Source of the DNA: CAYSYM01 sp964435115
GTDB lineage: Bacteria; Chloroflexota; UBA6077; CF-72
Reading direction: 5' to 3'
DNA length: 48,844 bases
Assembly (NCBI GenBank): GCA_964435115.1
Contig: CAYSYM010000025.1
Coordinates: 1 to 48,844 of the forward strand
A model generated the notes under the pieces. That model had not been told where the DNA came from. It made no database searches and was given only the letters and a program-made list of their open reading frames with translations. This document shows, one piece after another, positions 1-8,800 of this stretch. Each line of letters begins with the position of its first letter. Position 1 is the first letter of the stretch. A program made the translations under genes and the position numbers.

Positions 1-282
1 AAGCTCCTCTCCACGCTCCTGGTCGCCGCAGCCGCGGGGCTGGCCGTGTACGCCGTGCGGCGTCGCATCAAGCTCGCCCTCGCGACCGCTGGCGTAGCCT
101 ACCTCGTCTTGCTCCCCATCCGTCTGCTCTTCGCTGCCGGCGACGTCGCGGACCGGCTGGACGACCTCGCCTGGCCGGCGCTGCTCGTGTTCGCGGTCTG
201 GCTGGTGCTGTGGCGGGCGAGCGTGGCCTACGAGCGGCGGAAGCAGGCGGGTGGCAGGCCACCACGGCTAGGTCGCTGGTAG
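1..282 (+). CDS. Small membrane protein, C-terminal part (5' end outside window)
   Basis: An open frame runs from the first base of the window to a TAG at 280-282 with no need for an internal start, so the gene probably begins upstream. The visible 93 residues hold a hydrophobic stretch at the left edge, a short basic segment (RRRIK), a second membrane segment rich in L, V and A, then a third (WPALLVFAVWLVLW) followed by a charged tail ending RKQAGGRPPRLGRW. This is the pattern of a small multi-pass inner membrane protein with a cytoplasmic basic tail. I do not recognise a family. A downstream in-frame GTG at 46 could be a start, but the hydrophobic coding continues upstream of it. Confidence 0.55.
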   Translation, partial: KLLSTLLVAAAAGLAVYAVRRRIKLALATAGVAYLVLLPIRLLFAAGDVADRLDDLAWPALLVFAVWLVLWRASVAYERRKQAGGRPPRLGRW

Positions 283-435
283 GCTCGGTCCGCCGAGCGG
301 GGGCGCGTGCGCCAGCCCGTGCTGGAGAACCCGGAGGCCGTGGCGCCGATGGCGCGGCACGCCGCCGCGCCGAGGCGTGCCGTGCGTCCTTCGCCCGTCG
401 CGGAGCGGGAGGGGAAGCGGCGCCGGGCCGAGCGG

Positions 436-873
436 CTACCCGCGGGCTTGCGCCAGCAGCACGTCGATCGCGCGCTCGGCACCGGCCGCGACGTCGAGTG
501 AGTCCAGCAGGAGCGCCTGGCCGTCGCACACCGCCTCTGACTTGTGGAAGCGCTGGCCCGTGGCGAGGAGCTGGTAGGCGCGAGCCGCCTCGCCGATCGC
601 GCGCTGGATGGCGCGGTGGGCTGCCTCGGCGCGTCGAGGCGGGGTGAGCGCGTCGACCTGCTCGCCGAGCCGTAGGAGCTCCCAGCGGTTCACCGAGGCG
701 ACGTTGGCGAGGCGGAGCTCGTCGGTGGCCACCTCAGCCAGCGCGAGCCACTCCGCGTGGATGCCGCGCGCGCGGGCCAGCACGTTGCGCAGCTGCCCGC
801 GGTAGACCCTCAGGGCCTCAAGCTCTTCGCGACGCGGTGGCCGCAGCCGGTGCAGGATGGCCTCGAGGGACAT
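436..873 (-). CDS. Hypothetical soluble helical protein
   Basis: The predicted protein has 145 residues starting MSLEAILHRLRPP. It is rich in Ala, Leu, Arg and Glu with regular helical periodicity and no membrane segment or signal peptide. I recognise no conserved motif; it looks like a small all-helical bundle. The ATG at 873 has no Shine-Dalgarno sequence, but a TACCCT hexamer at 882-887 on the minus strand would place transcription within a few bases of the ATG, so the message may be leaderless. The gene lies just downstream of the candidate structured transcription unit at about 985-1320 on the same strand, so that unit could be its leader. It is convergent with the partial membrane gene on its left. 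Codon use matches the neighbours, which supports it as real. Confidence 0.6.
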   Translation of the reverse strand: MSLEAILHRLRPPRREELEALRVYRGQLRNVLARARGIHAEWLALAEVATDELRLANVASVNRWELLRLGEQVDALTPPRRAEAAHRAIQRAIGEAARAYQLLATGQRFHKSEAVCDGQALLLDSLDVAAGAERAIDVLLAQARG

Positions 874-987
874 CGATCATTAGGGTAGCCGTTCTGCGCC
901 GCCTGCCCCGGGGGCGGTCGGGAGCGGGGCTGCGCTGGATCCAGTCCACCCTGGCATCAGCCCGCGGGTGTGGCCGGCACACAAAGA

Positions 988-1011
988 CCCCGGAGAACGT
1001 GCTCTCCGGGG
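988..1011 (-). terminator. GC-rich hairpin, probable terminator of the minus-strand leader/RNA
   Basis: A perfect 9-bp stem (CCCCGGAGA with TCTCCGGGG) closes a 6-base loop. Read on the minus strand it is followed by TCTTTGTGTG, a weak U-rich run. It lies between the candidate promoter at 1293-1320 and the hypothetical gene at 873, so it could end a short RNA or act as an attenuator. Confidence 0.5.
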
Positions 1012-1192
1012 CCCCTGCGTGGTTGCTGTGGTGAAGAACCGAGTCGGTGCCCTCGGGCCGAATTCGGCCCGCTCTCACTCGAGCCCGTGCACCTCAGGGC
1101 ACGGCGCTCATGTCGTCTCGTGCGCATGCAGCGAGGGCGCGGCTCGGGGTCGCTTCGCGTCCCGCACCCGAACACACCGGCGTGCGGAACGC

Positions 1193-1234
1193 CTACCTAT
1201 CGATTTGTCGAACTCCGTAGAGGAGCTGGACCAA
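1193..1234 (-). CDS. Candidate 13-residue leader peptide
   Basis: TTG at 1234 opens a 13-codon ORF (M/L-VQLLYGVRQIDR) that ends at TAG 1193-1195. It is preceded, at 8-base spacing, by AAGGAGGT (1242-1249), close to a perfect match to the 16S anti-Shine-Dalgarno and stronger than most ribosome sites in this window. It lies about 50 bases into the transcript predicted from the promoter at 1293-1320. The position, the strong ribosome site and the downstream hairpins suggest a regulatory leader peptide. The short length means it could also be chance. Confidence 0.3.
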   Translation of the reverse strand: MVQLLYGVRQIDR

Positions 1235-1272
1235 GGGGTGAACCTCCTTCCGCTCCGTTCTCGTCGTCCTGC

Positions 1273-1339
1273 CCCACCGGTGGGACACCTACACCATAGC
1301 ACGCTCAGCCCGACTGTCAAGCGCCCCCCCACTGGTGGG
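1273..1339. promoter_or_regulatory. Paired 12-bp palindromes flanking the promoter (candidate operators)
   Basis: CCCACCGGTGGG at 1273-1284 is a perfect palindrome that would lie at about +2 to +13 of the minus-strand transcript. CCCACTGGTGGG at 1328-1339 is the same sequence with one change and lies just upstream of the -35 box. Their centres are 55 bp apart, close to five helical turns. The pair brackets the promoter as a DNA-looping repressor would require. The binding protein is unknown. Confidence 0.45.
1293..1320 (-). promoter_or_regulatory. Sigma70-like promoter, minus strand
   Basis: A consensus TTGACA (-35, 1315-1320) is separated by 16 bases from TATGGT (-10, 1293-1298), which puts the transcription start near 1286. 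This is one of the best-looking promoters in the window and no annotated long ORF follows within 400 bases, which motivated the RNA call downstream. Confidence 0.55.
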
Positions 1340-1708
1340 CCAGGGTGTTTCGGTTCTCCCTACTCCGTGCCCTCGCCCCGAGGGGGGGCGCCGGTGCTTC
1401 TGGGGGCCGAGGCCCCCGGTGCCCTCGCCAGGACCAGGAACGAGCAGTTCCCGAAACCTGGAGGGCCCCTGGCTGCGTTCCGGCAGGTCTGGTTGACAAG
1501 GCGCGGGTGGGGGCGAGACCCTTCAGGGCCGGGCGTCGACTGCCAGGCCGGGCGGGTACAGTCGCCCCCGCTTTCGGAGACCGCCACACACGCGGAAGTG
1601 TGAGCACGCGAGACCGGCACCGAGGTATCCTCGGCCGTGCCGCCAAGGCACGCCTACGAGTGCCGGGGCAGGACACCGGCGACCGCGAAGGAAACAGCGA
1701 GGAGACCT
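1340..1708. other. Intergenic region with GC hairpins; no gene seen
   Basis: The 369 bases before the CopD-like gene hold no ORF with convincing codon use. Visible structures are a GGGGGCC-GA-GGCCCCC stem at 1402-1417 and CCGAGG-TAT-CCTCGG at 1620-1634. A TTGACA at 1493-1498 on the plus strand has no good -10 partner. The stretch 1346-1430 resembles 23418-23510 in a loose, diverged way (TTTCGGT, pyrimidine-rich run, GGGGGC hairpin, GCCCTCG). Confidence 0.5.
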
Positions 1709-2158
1709 ATGGACGACTTCGTGGGCCTACTGGTGCGCTACCTGCACGTGGCCGGCGCTGTGGTGTGGGTAGGCGGTTACGCCGTCCTCACCTTCGCCAT
1801 TCTGCCCGCTGCTGCGTCCGCCCCGGCCCAGCCCGTCTCGGCGGTGGCGCTGCGCACCGCCCGCCTGCTCTCCGGCGCCGGCCTGCTGACTATCCTCGCC
1901 GGCGTCGCCCTGATCCCTGTTACTCGGGGCTTCGGCAGCCTGAGCACCCAGTGGGGCGTGTCGGTGATCGTCGGTATCGTCCTGGCCGTGCTGATGATGG
2001 GTCTGGGGGACGGCGCCCTCCGCCCGGCCCTGCGCCGGGGCGTCGAACGCGGATCCCCCGAGGGCGCCGTATCCGCACGCACCTGGGCCACCGCCACGTT
2101 CGTGCTGGGCCTCGTGGCTCTCGCCATCATGCTCCTCCTCCCCCGCACACCCGCATAA
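1709..2158 (+). CDS. Four-helix membrane protein, CopD/DUF2269-like
   Basis: The protein has 149 residues, starting MDDFVGLLVRYLHVAGAVVW. I chose ATG 1709 because GAGGAG sits 4-9 bases upstream and because the earlier in-frame ATG at 1637 would add a charged, non-hydrophobic leader. Four membrane segments are visible at about residues 8-30, 45-65, 75-95 and 125-147, with a basic loop (RPALRRGVERG) before the last. The first helix carries LHVAGAVVWVGG, the His/Trp/Gly pattern found in CopD-type copper-resistance and DUF2269 integral membrane proteins, where the conserved His may bind metal or haem. The precise role is unknown. It is transcribed alone and convergent with the DUF2298 operon. Confidence 0.65.
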   Translation: MDDFVGLLVRYLHVAGAVVWVGGYAVLTFAILPAAASAPAQPVSAVALRTARLLSGAGLLTILAGVALIPVTRGFGSLSTQWGVSVIVGIVLAVLMMGLGDGALRPALRRGVERGSPEGAVSARTWATATFVLGLVALAIMLLLPRTPA

Positions 2159-2303
2159 GCGCACCGCCGTCAGGTGTTGGGTGCCAGGTACCAGGCGTGC
2201 GATCGGGGATTCCAGATCTCAGATCTGAGATTGCAGACACCCGGTCTGACGACGGGGGTCGCTTCCCCCAACACCCAACACCCGACCCCCAACACCCACG
2301 TGC
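2159..2303. repeat. Convergent intergenic region with nested inverted repeats
   Basis: GGTGTTGGGTG at 2173-2183 is perfectly complementary to CACCCAACACC at 2272-2282, and the intervening loop holds the 16-bp perfect palindrome ATCTCAGATCTGAGAT at 2216-2231. A further CCCCCAACACCCA follows at 2286-2298. Low-complexity GTGTTGGGTG-type blocks between convergent genes look like an intergenic repeat family. The outer pair may also serve as a bidirectional terminator for the genes ending at 2158 and 2304. Confidence 0.5.
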
Positions 2304-4733
2304 CTACCGCGCCCGGTAGATCGTGAGCCCGCCGCTGCGGAACGCCACCGGGAGCAGCCCCTCGAACCGCGCGTCGACAGCTTGGCCGTACTGCTGGCGC
2401 TCCAGGTCGCCCACGACCACGTAGGCCACTCCGTACCGGTCCAGTACCTCGCGGATCGCCGCCGCGTCCCCGCCGCGGTACAGCCGCTCCACGTCAGCCT
2501 CCCGTCGGCTGAGCTCGGGCAGCGGGCCGCGCCACTGCAGCTCGTGTCCCGCCCAGCCGAGTACGGTGGCAGCGCCCGAGTAGGTCGCCATCCGGGCGCC
2601 CGGCGAGTACTGCCCGAGCACGGCCTCGACGATCCTTGGCCGCTGGCCGCCAAGCTGCGCCCGCAGCCAGGCCACACCCGCCGCGTCGTCCGGCGCCAGG
2701 AAGGCCGTACCGTCCAGCGTCGGGCCACCCGGCGGCGCTGACGCAAGGCGGGTCTGGATGGCCGACACGGGGTAGACCAGGCCGGCCACCACGGCCGCAG
2801 CCGCCACGGCCGCCATGGCCCACCTGGCCCAGTACCCAAGCGGTTCGCGCTTCGTGTGGAGAGGGCTCGGCAAGGAGGCCCGGGTCTCGCCCGGTCCGGC
2901 CGACGCCGCGTCCCCTTGCCGAGCCCCCAGCACTAGCCCCACGCCGATGCTCAACCCCACCCCGGCCAGTAGCCAGGCGTTGTAGTGGAGCTTGAAGACG
3001 GTGTTCATCCGCGTCCCGAACGTGTCGCGCAGGAAGAGCAGCTCCACACCGAGCAGGATCGCCCCTGCGAACGCAGCCAGGCTGGCAGCGAACCCCTCAG
3101 CGCTTGAGAGCCGCGGGAACACCCCGGGCCACGGGAGGAGCAGCGCCATGAGCGCCACCAGCAGCCCCAGGGTGCATTCGCCGGCCACGCCCAGCAGCAG
3201 ACCGAGCGCCGCCCCCGCCGCCGCGACCGCCCACCCGCGACGGTCGGCAACGCGCCAGCGGATCCAGAGGCCCAGCGCCGCCAGCAGCGCCATCTGCGGG
3301 CCGAAGAGCACCAGCAGGGCGCCGAGCGGCGTCCGCTCGAGCACGACCCCGAGGCCCAGCGGCGGCCCGCCGTAGCCCACGAAGTAGGGGGCGAAGATGA
3401 GCGCTCCACCCACCGGTCCCGCTGCCACCAGCCCCACCTTCTCCCACGACGCCGCCGGTCCCACCTTGCCCCAGGCCGAGGACGCCGGTGGAGGTTCGGC
3501 CGGCTGCTCCGCACACGGGGCCGGCGTGGCGTGTGAGCGGGGAAGGAGGCACGCAGCGCTCAGCCCCACGTAGAGCAGCCAGAACGGCGCCACGTCCCAG
3601 GTATTGCTGGTGAGCAGGCTCCCAAGCGCCAGCGCCACCAGCGCCTGCGTCCACGGCGCGCGCAGGCTCGCCCCGCCGCTCACTATGTGGGTCGCGACGA
3701 CCGCGAGCGCCAGCACCTCGAGCGGCAGCGCGAGGAAGTGCGGGTGGAGGTCGCTCAGGTAGGCGCTGAAGAAGGGGAACTCGTTGATCCCGTCCGGCTG
3801 GATGTTCGGGATGACCCGCGACGCTCGCCACCACCAGGCGCCGGCTGGCGGCCAGATGCCCGGGACCACACCCTCGCCTAGCTGCTTCACCTGGAGGGCG
3901 CGGCCGAGGTCGGGCGCCAGCAGCCCGCGTGCGATCAGCAGCTCGAGCGGCGCGCTCAGGTTGCCGGCGAAGATGGCCAGCGTGGGCGCCAGCGCTGCGC
4001 TCAGGGCCGCCAGCCAGGCCGCCCGGCGCGCCGCGCGCACGACGTTCCAGGCCAGCCCGGCCAGGGCGGTGGCGGCCAGCGCTGGCACGGTGGCCGCGGC
4101 GAGGTTGTAGGCCACGCCCGGCGCCACCCCACTCAGCTTGGCCAGGGTGGCGAAGAGCACGTAGCCGAAGTAGTAGTACGGCACGCCGTACCCGGCCAGC
4201 CACGTGTCCTCGGTTGGCAGCCGCTGGGCGGCGATGAAGCCGTTGAGGAACGCCATGTCCATGGGCTTCTCGGTCCCGGCGATCGCCGGCTCGTAGGCGC
4301 GCAGCACGGCGAACAGGCTGAACGCGCCCAGGAAGACCGCCTCCCAGACGGCCACGAGCCGGGCGCGGCCGCCCAGCCAGCCGGCCAGGCTGGCGGGCCG
4401 CCACTCACCTGCACGCCTCTCGCCATCGCCCGCGCGCGTCGCGCTCCCGAGCGCCGGCCACGTTGCGCTCAGGCCGGCGCGTGCCTCCCGTCTCGGCCAG
4501 AGCCAGGCGCCGGCAGCCACGCCTGCCAGCGCCACGGCGATGGTGGCGCGGGTGTAGGGCAGCGGTGTCAGCATGCCCGCCAGCCACACGAGCCAGGCGA
4601 GGAGGAGCGGCCCGGCGACCTTGGCCACCGACCAGCCCCGGTCGTCGAGCGGCGCGAGCGCCCGGGCCACAAGCGGCCAGACCGCGAGCGCCGCCGCCTG
4701 GAGACTCAGGTACCAGGCGAGCGCGTCAAGCAC
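2304..4733 (-). CDS. DUF2298 (Chlor_Arch_YYY) polytopic membrane protein
   Basis: An 809-residue integral membrane protein with about 15-18 hydrophobic segments. The family signature is present: EKPMDMAFLNG at about 155-165, then GYGVPYYYFG at 181-190 with the triple Tyr at 186-188 that names the domain. The C-terminal 120 residues are soluble and resemble the extracytoplasmic tail of GT-C transferases (GYGV-A-YVVVGDLER). Start is GTG 4733, whose first 8 bases overlap the stop of the upstream flippase-like gene, implying translational coupling. DUF2298 proteins are confined largely to Chloroflexota and archaea and are thought to be GT-C-type glycosyltransferases; the substrate is unknown. It is the last gene of a three-gene operon. 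Confidence 0.85.
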   Translation of the reverse strand: MLDALAWYLSLQAAALAVWPLVARALAPLDDRGWSVAKVAGPLLLAWLVWLAGMLTPLPYTRATIAVALAGVAAGAWLWPRREARAGLSATWPALGSATRAGDGERRAGEWRPASLAGWLGGRARLVAVWEAVFLGAFSLFAVLRAYEPAIAGTEKPMDMAFLNGFIAAQRLPTEDTWLAGYGVPYYYFGYVLFATLAKLSGVAPGVAYNLAAATVPALAATALAGLAWNVVRAARRAAWLAALSAALAPTLAIFAGNLSAPLELLIARGLLAPDLGRALQVKQLGEGVVPGIWPPAGAWWWRASRVIPNIQPDGINEFPFFSAYLSDLHPHFLALPLEVLALAVVATHIVSGGASLRAPWTQALVALALGSLLTSNTWDVAPFWLLYVGLSAACLLPRSHATPAPCAEQPAEPPPASSAWGKVGPAASWEKVGLVAAGPVGGALIFAPYFVGYGGPPLGLGVVLERTPLGALLVLFGPQMALLAALGLWIRWRVADRRGWAVAAAGAALGLLLGVAGECTLGLLVALMALLLPWPGVFPRLSSAEGFAASLAAFAGAILLGVELLFLRDTFGTRMNTVFKLHYNAWLLAGVGLSIGVGLVLGARQGDAASAGPGETRASLPSPLHTKREPLGYWARWAMAAVAAAAVVAGLVYPVSAIQTRLASAPPGGPTLDGTAFLAPDDAAGVAWLRAQLGGQRPRIVEAVLGQYSPGARMATYSGAATVLGWAGHELQWRGPLPELSRREADVERLYRGGDAAAIREVLDRYGVAYVVVGDLERQQYGQAVDARFEGLLPVAFRSGGLTIYRAR

Positions 4734-5811
4734 GCCGCGCGGGCGCCGCCGCGGAAGGCTCGGGCGCCGGTTCGCCGGGCGGCGCTCGCTCGGGCGGGTA
4801 CCCCGAAGCCGACCCCCGGCGCCCGACCCCTGTCCGCACGACCTCGCGCAGCCCGTACCCGCCCAGCCACAGCGCCACCAGGCCCGCCACCACGAGCGTG
4901 CCGTACGTGAACGCGCGGGTCAGGACCGCCGCTCCAAGCGCCGTCGCCGGGTCGACGTCGAACGCGGCGAGCGCGAGCACGGTCGCTGCCTCGTACACGC
5001 CCACGTAGCCCGGGCTGGATGGGACTGCCTGGCCGGTCGAGGTGACCACGACCACGAAGGCGAGCGGCGCCAGCCCCAGCGGAAGGTCGACGGCGACTGC
5101 TCCGGCCCAGGTGCCAGCCAATGCCAGCGCCCAGGCCGCCGCCGTCCAGCCGAGCATGGGCCCCCACAGCGCCGGCACGCGGAGCGAGTCGGTCCCGCCG
5201 GCGAACTGGGCGATCGCCCGCGCCAGGCCTACCCGCTTGCCCAGGCCGAGCGGGACGCGGCGCTCGGCCGCGCCTGCCAGCCGCAGCGTCGGCTCGCGCC
5301 ACACGGCCAGCGCCACCACGAACCCGAAGCCCAGCAGGATAACGGCGGCGATCGCGCTCCCCACCACGAAGGCCACCCCTGGCAGTGGCGTGGTGAGCAG
5401 CAGTGGCACCAGCAGGACGCCGATGGCCAGAAAGTCGAAGAGCTTCTCCAGCAGGATCGTGCCGACGACCCGCGAGATGGCCAGCGCCTCGCGCTCGCCC
5501 AGGAACACGGCGCGCACCACCTCGCCGGCCCGGAACGGCAGGAAGGTGCTGGCCATGTAGCTGATGGAGAGCGTGCCCAGCAGCGGCGAGAAGGCCACGT
5601 CCCGCTCTGGCAGGAAGTACACGCGCCACCGCGCCGCCCGTGCGTACAGCCCGGCCAGCGCCGTCAGCACCAGCAGCAGCAACGGCACCGGCTGGGCGCG
5701 CCCGAGCACCTCGCCCAGCCGCTCGAGCGGGACCTGCTGGAGGAGCAGGTAGATCGCGAGGAGGCTGACCCCGACCCCCACGACCAGTTGCAGCAGTCGC
5801 CTTATGTCAAT
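4726..5811 (-). CDS. Flippase-like membrane protein (LPG synthase TM / UPF0104 family)
   Basis: About 350-361 residues with eight or so membrane segments. Family marks are FLPFRAGEVVRAVFLGERE in the first third and PSSPGYVGVYEAATVLAL near the end, which correspond to the conserved R-AGE and PG-G-E motifs of the lysylphosphatidylglycerol-synthase transmembrane / AglD-like family. Such proteins move or modify lipid-linked substrates and often sit beside glycosyltransferases. The start is uncertain: an ATT at 5811 immediately follows GAGG and gives IDIRRLLQLV, while GTG 5781 gives a 351-residue protein. Either way it is coupled to the end of the upstream gene (stop at 5802) and overlaps the downstream gene by 8 bp. 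The long open extension upstream is only a shadow of the large DUF2298 gene. Confidence 0.75.
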   Translation of the reverse strand: MDIRRLLQLVVGVGVSLLAIYLLLQQVPLERLGEVLGRAQPVPLLLLVLTALAGLYARAARWRVYFLPERDVAFSPLLGTLSISYMASTFLPFRAGEVVRAVFLGEREALAISRVVGTILLEKLFDFLAIGVLLVPLLLTTPLPGVAFVVGSAIAAVILLGFGFVVALAVWREPTLRLAGAAERRVPLGLGKRVGLARAIAQFAGGTDSLRVPALWGPMLGWTAAAWALALAGTWAGAVAVDLPLGLAPLAFVVVVTSTGQAVPSSPGYVGVYEAATVLALAAFDVDPATALGAAVLTRAFTYGTLVVAGLVALWLGGYGLREVVRTGVGRRGSASGYPPERAPPGEPAPEPSAAAPARRA

Positions 5812-8800
5812 ACCTCGTAGATCTGAACGCCGCCGACGTCGTACGCCAGGCGCAACTCGGCCATCCCCTGGAACTTGCTCAGGCCGGCCGCCGAATAGTA
5901 TGCGCGTTCCAGGCCGCCCACGTAGACCCAGCGCACGCCATACTTGCGCAGCACGCCCAGCACCACGGCCGGGTCGGGGGAGTCGTAGGCGCGCTGCACG
6001 TCGGCGGCCCGCTCCTGGATCATCGCCACGTAGCCAGCGCGCTGCTGCTGCTCGTGCCAGTCCCAGCCAAGCACGGTCGGCAGCCCGGTGTAGATGGCCA
6101 CCCGCGAGCCCCACCGATAGATGGGCGCCCGGCCCTCGAGGATCGTCGGCGAGCCCTGCACGTTCGCGCGCAGCCAGCGGATCGCCGCTGCGTCGGCCGG
6201 CAGATCCAGGTCCTGCCCGCGGTCCAGGTAGCGCGCCACGTCCATGTAGGCCATGCCGTCCAGCGTGAGGGGGAGATCGGCGAACCGCTGGCTCAGCTTG
6301 CCTTCGGTGGCGAAGAGCGGGTAGCTGAGGGCCGCCGCCGCGAGCAGCGCTGCGCCCGCCAGCCACGCCGCGCGCAGCGCCCGCGGCCGCGTCTGTCGCA
6401 GGAAGTTCGGCCTTTTCGGCCGAACTTCTAGGCCAGCCACCAGCCAGGCGAACGCAACCGCCGCGGCGAGGCCGAGCAGCAACCAGGCCTGGTAGGAGAG
6501 CTTGAAGACCGTGTTCATCCGTCCGATGTCGCCCTCAAGGGCCACGAACTCCGGCACCAGCGTCACCAGCAGTGCCACAGCTACCAGCGCCGCCTGGAAG
6601 GATCGGCTCGCCCGCCGCCAGAGGCCCAGGCTGGCGGCGCCGGCCGCCGCGCCCCCCAGCACGATCAGACTCGAGGTGGGGTAGCCAAGGACCAGCAGTC
6701 CGAGGGCTACCGCGCCGCCCAGGAGAGCCACGACGCCGGCGGGCGTGACCAGCGGCGCTGCCCGGCCACCCGGGGGCCCGGCAAAGCCCGCGGGCTGGGC
6801 GCCGGCGCAATCCGACCCAGGCAGGGCCCACGCGCCTGGCCCCCGCACGCGAACGCCCGAAACGCTCCGCACACCGACGCCGCCGGGCGCCTCGACGAGC
6901 GTCCGCCTGCGTTCCACGGCCGCCCGGCGCCGCCAGGCGCGCACGCCGTACCACGCCAGGAGCGAGCCGGCCAGGAACAGCGGCAGACCGTAGATGGTGA
7001 GGTACTGCGAGAGAGCCGTCTTCGCCTCGATCGGCTCCACGCCGGTGTAGAAGAGCTGGTAGCGCTGCGCGTACGGCCAGAAGAGGGCCTGGCTGCCCGC
7101 CGCCAGCACGACGAGACTGGCGGCCAGCGCCTGGAGCGAGCCTCGCCGCAGCCGCACCAGGCCGGGCAGGAACCCCAGGCCCAGCGCCACCGCGGCCAGG
7201 CCACCATAGGTGGGCATGTCCCACGTGTTGGTTACACGCAGCATGCCTACCAGCAGCGCCGCCCACGCGACCGATGGCCAGGGCACCCGGTCGGGCGCGC
7301 GGCGAGCCGCGCGCAGCGCGTTCAACGCGACGGCGACGCTGGCCGCGGCCAGCGGCAGGGCGATCTGCTGGGCGTGCAGGTCGCCGTAGAGGAACGTGAA
7401 GTACGGGAACTCGGTGATCGGCACCGGGTCCTCGGGCTGAATCAGCCGCGTGCTCCGCCAGAAATCGAGGGGCGGGAAGCGCTGGCCCTGGGCCACCGCC
7501 AGGACACCCGCGCCCAGCCGGGCGAGCCCCCCAGCGTCAGGGCTGCTCTGCCCGCCGAGGCGCCAGAGCTGGTCCAGGACCTGAAGTCCGCCGTCCAGGT
7601 TCCCGAACAGCGCCACCAGCACGACGGCCGAGACGCCGGCCAGGTAGCCTACCCGTCGCGCGGCCCGCCCGGCGCGCGGGAGCGCCAGGCTGAACGCCGT
7701 CCCGAACACCCCCGCGCCCACCGCCCCATAAAGGCTGGGCTGCGCGAGGTTGAACGCCACCTCGGGCAGAATGCCAGTCAGCTTGGTGGGCACGGCCACC
7801 AGCACCTGGCCGAAGTAGTAGTAGTTGATGATCCCGCCCGCGAACCACGGGTCGTAGGGCGGGAAGTAGTCGCTGCGGATGACCGCGTTGAGGAAGGCGA
7901 AGTTCATCGGCTTCTCGCCGCCGAAGACCGGATGCCACAGGTCCGGGTTCGCCGCGCGGATGAACAGGAACAGGCCGAACCCGGCCAGGTAGACGCTCTC
8001 GATGGCGGCCACCAGCCGCCACTCGGCGCGCAGCCAGGTGAGGTACGCGCGGCGCTCGCGCCAGACCGCGCCGACCGAGAGCCCGGCCAGGCCGAGGGCG
8101 GCGGCGAGGATGGCGCTCCGCCCGAAGGGAGCGACCCGCAGGCTGGCTGCCAGCCAGACCGCGTAGCTCACCAGCGCGAGACCCAGGATCTTGCTCGCGC
8201 CGTAGCCGCGGTCGGGCAGGTGCCGCAGCGTCCGCCACAGTAGGGGGACGGCGGCGACCGCCAGCCCCTCCATGGCCAGCAGCCACACCAGCACTCGCAC
8301 CAGCGGGCGGTTGGCGAGGCTGGTGGGGTCGAACAGCGCGCTCCACGCGCTTCCGGCCTCGACCGCTTGCCGTTCCTGCGCCGTCAGCAGCAGCGCGCCC
8401 TTCCCGCCGTCGGCCGGCCGCACTGGCACGGCGCTCTCCACGGGAATCGCCTCCAGGAGCCGGCGCGCCCGGTCCGAGGAGTAGTCGGGCGTCTTCGCCC
8501 ACACCTCCACCGTCGGGTGGTCGTAGACGGTGAAGTCCTCCTGGGCGCGGCTGTCGTCGATGGTGAGCGGCCCGAGCGAGGGGAGCACCCGCACTCGCAG
8601 CGCCCGCTGGAAGCCGAGCTGCCCCGATTCCAGGAGGCGGTAGTAGGCGGTCGCCAGCGGGTATCGCTCGGGCAGCCGTGGGATCGAGTCCGCCAGGCGG
8701 CGGCTCGCCAGCACGACGTAGTCGGCCTGGTCGAGCGCCGCGAGCAGGCTCTCCCGCTTGGCTCGCGACTCCGGGTCGTACAGCGCCAGCTCGACGTAGC

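Larger units (their letters stand above)
985..1286 (-). ncRNA. Candidate structured RNA or regulatory leader
   Basis: About 300 bases on the minus strand lie between a good promoter (1293-1320) and a terminator-like hairpin (988-1011) and hold no long credible ORF. Several stems are visible: an 8-bp self-complementary block at 1055-1070 (GGGCCGAATTCGGCCC), a 6-bp stem with an 8-base loop at about 1084-1103, and ACCGA/TCGGT at 1039-1049. A very strong Shine-Dalgarno sequence and a 13-codon ORF lie near its 5' end. It matches none of tmRNA, RNase P, SRP or 6S RNA that I can recognise. It could be an independent small RNA or the attenuated leader of the gene ending at 436. The promoter and stems are seen directly; the RNA itself is inferred. 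Confidence 0.35.

Noticed and set aside
1035..1050. Sequence resembling the terminal stem of a Cas9 tracrRNA (ACCGAGTCGGT)
   Set aside because: Only a short stem matches, no CRISPR repeats or cas genes are in the window, and the strand and context fit a different transcript. Treated as chance.
1346..1430. Similarity between 1346-1430 and 23418-23510 as a named repeat family
   Set aside because: The match is loose and driven by G/C runs; without an alignment it cannot be separated from base composition.
4726..6366. 546-residue frame extending the flippase-like gene upstream
   Set aside because: The first 185 codons lie antiparallel in frame register to the well-supported DUF2298 coding sequence and have no family features.
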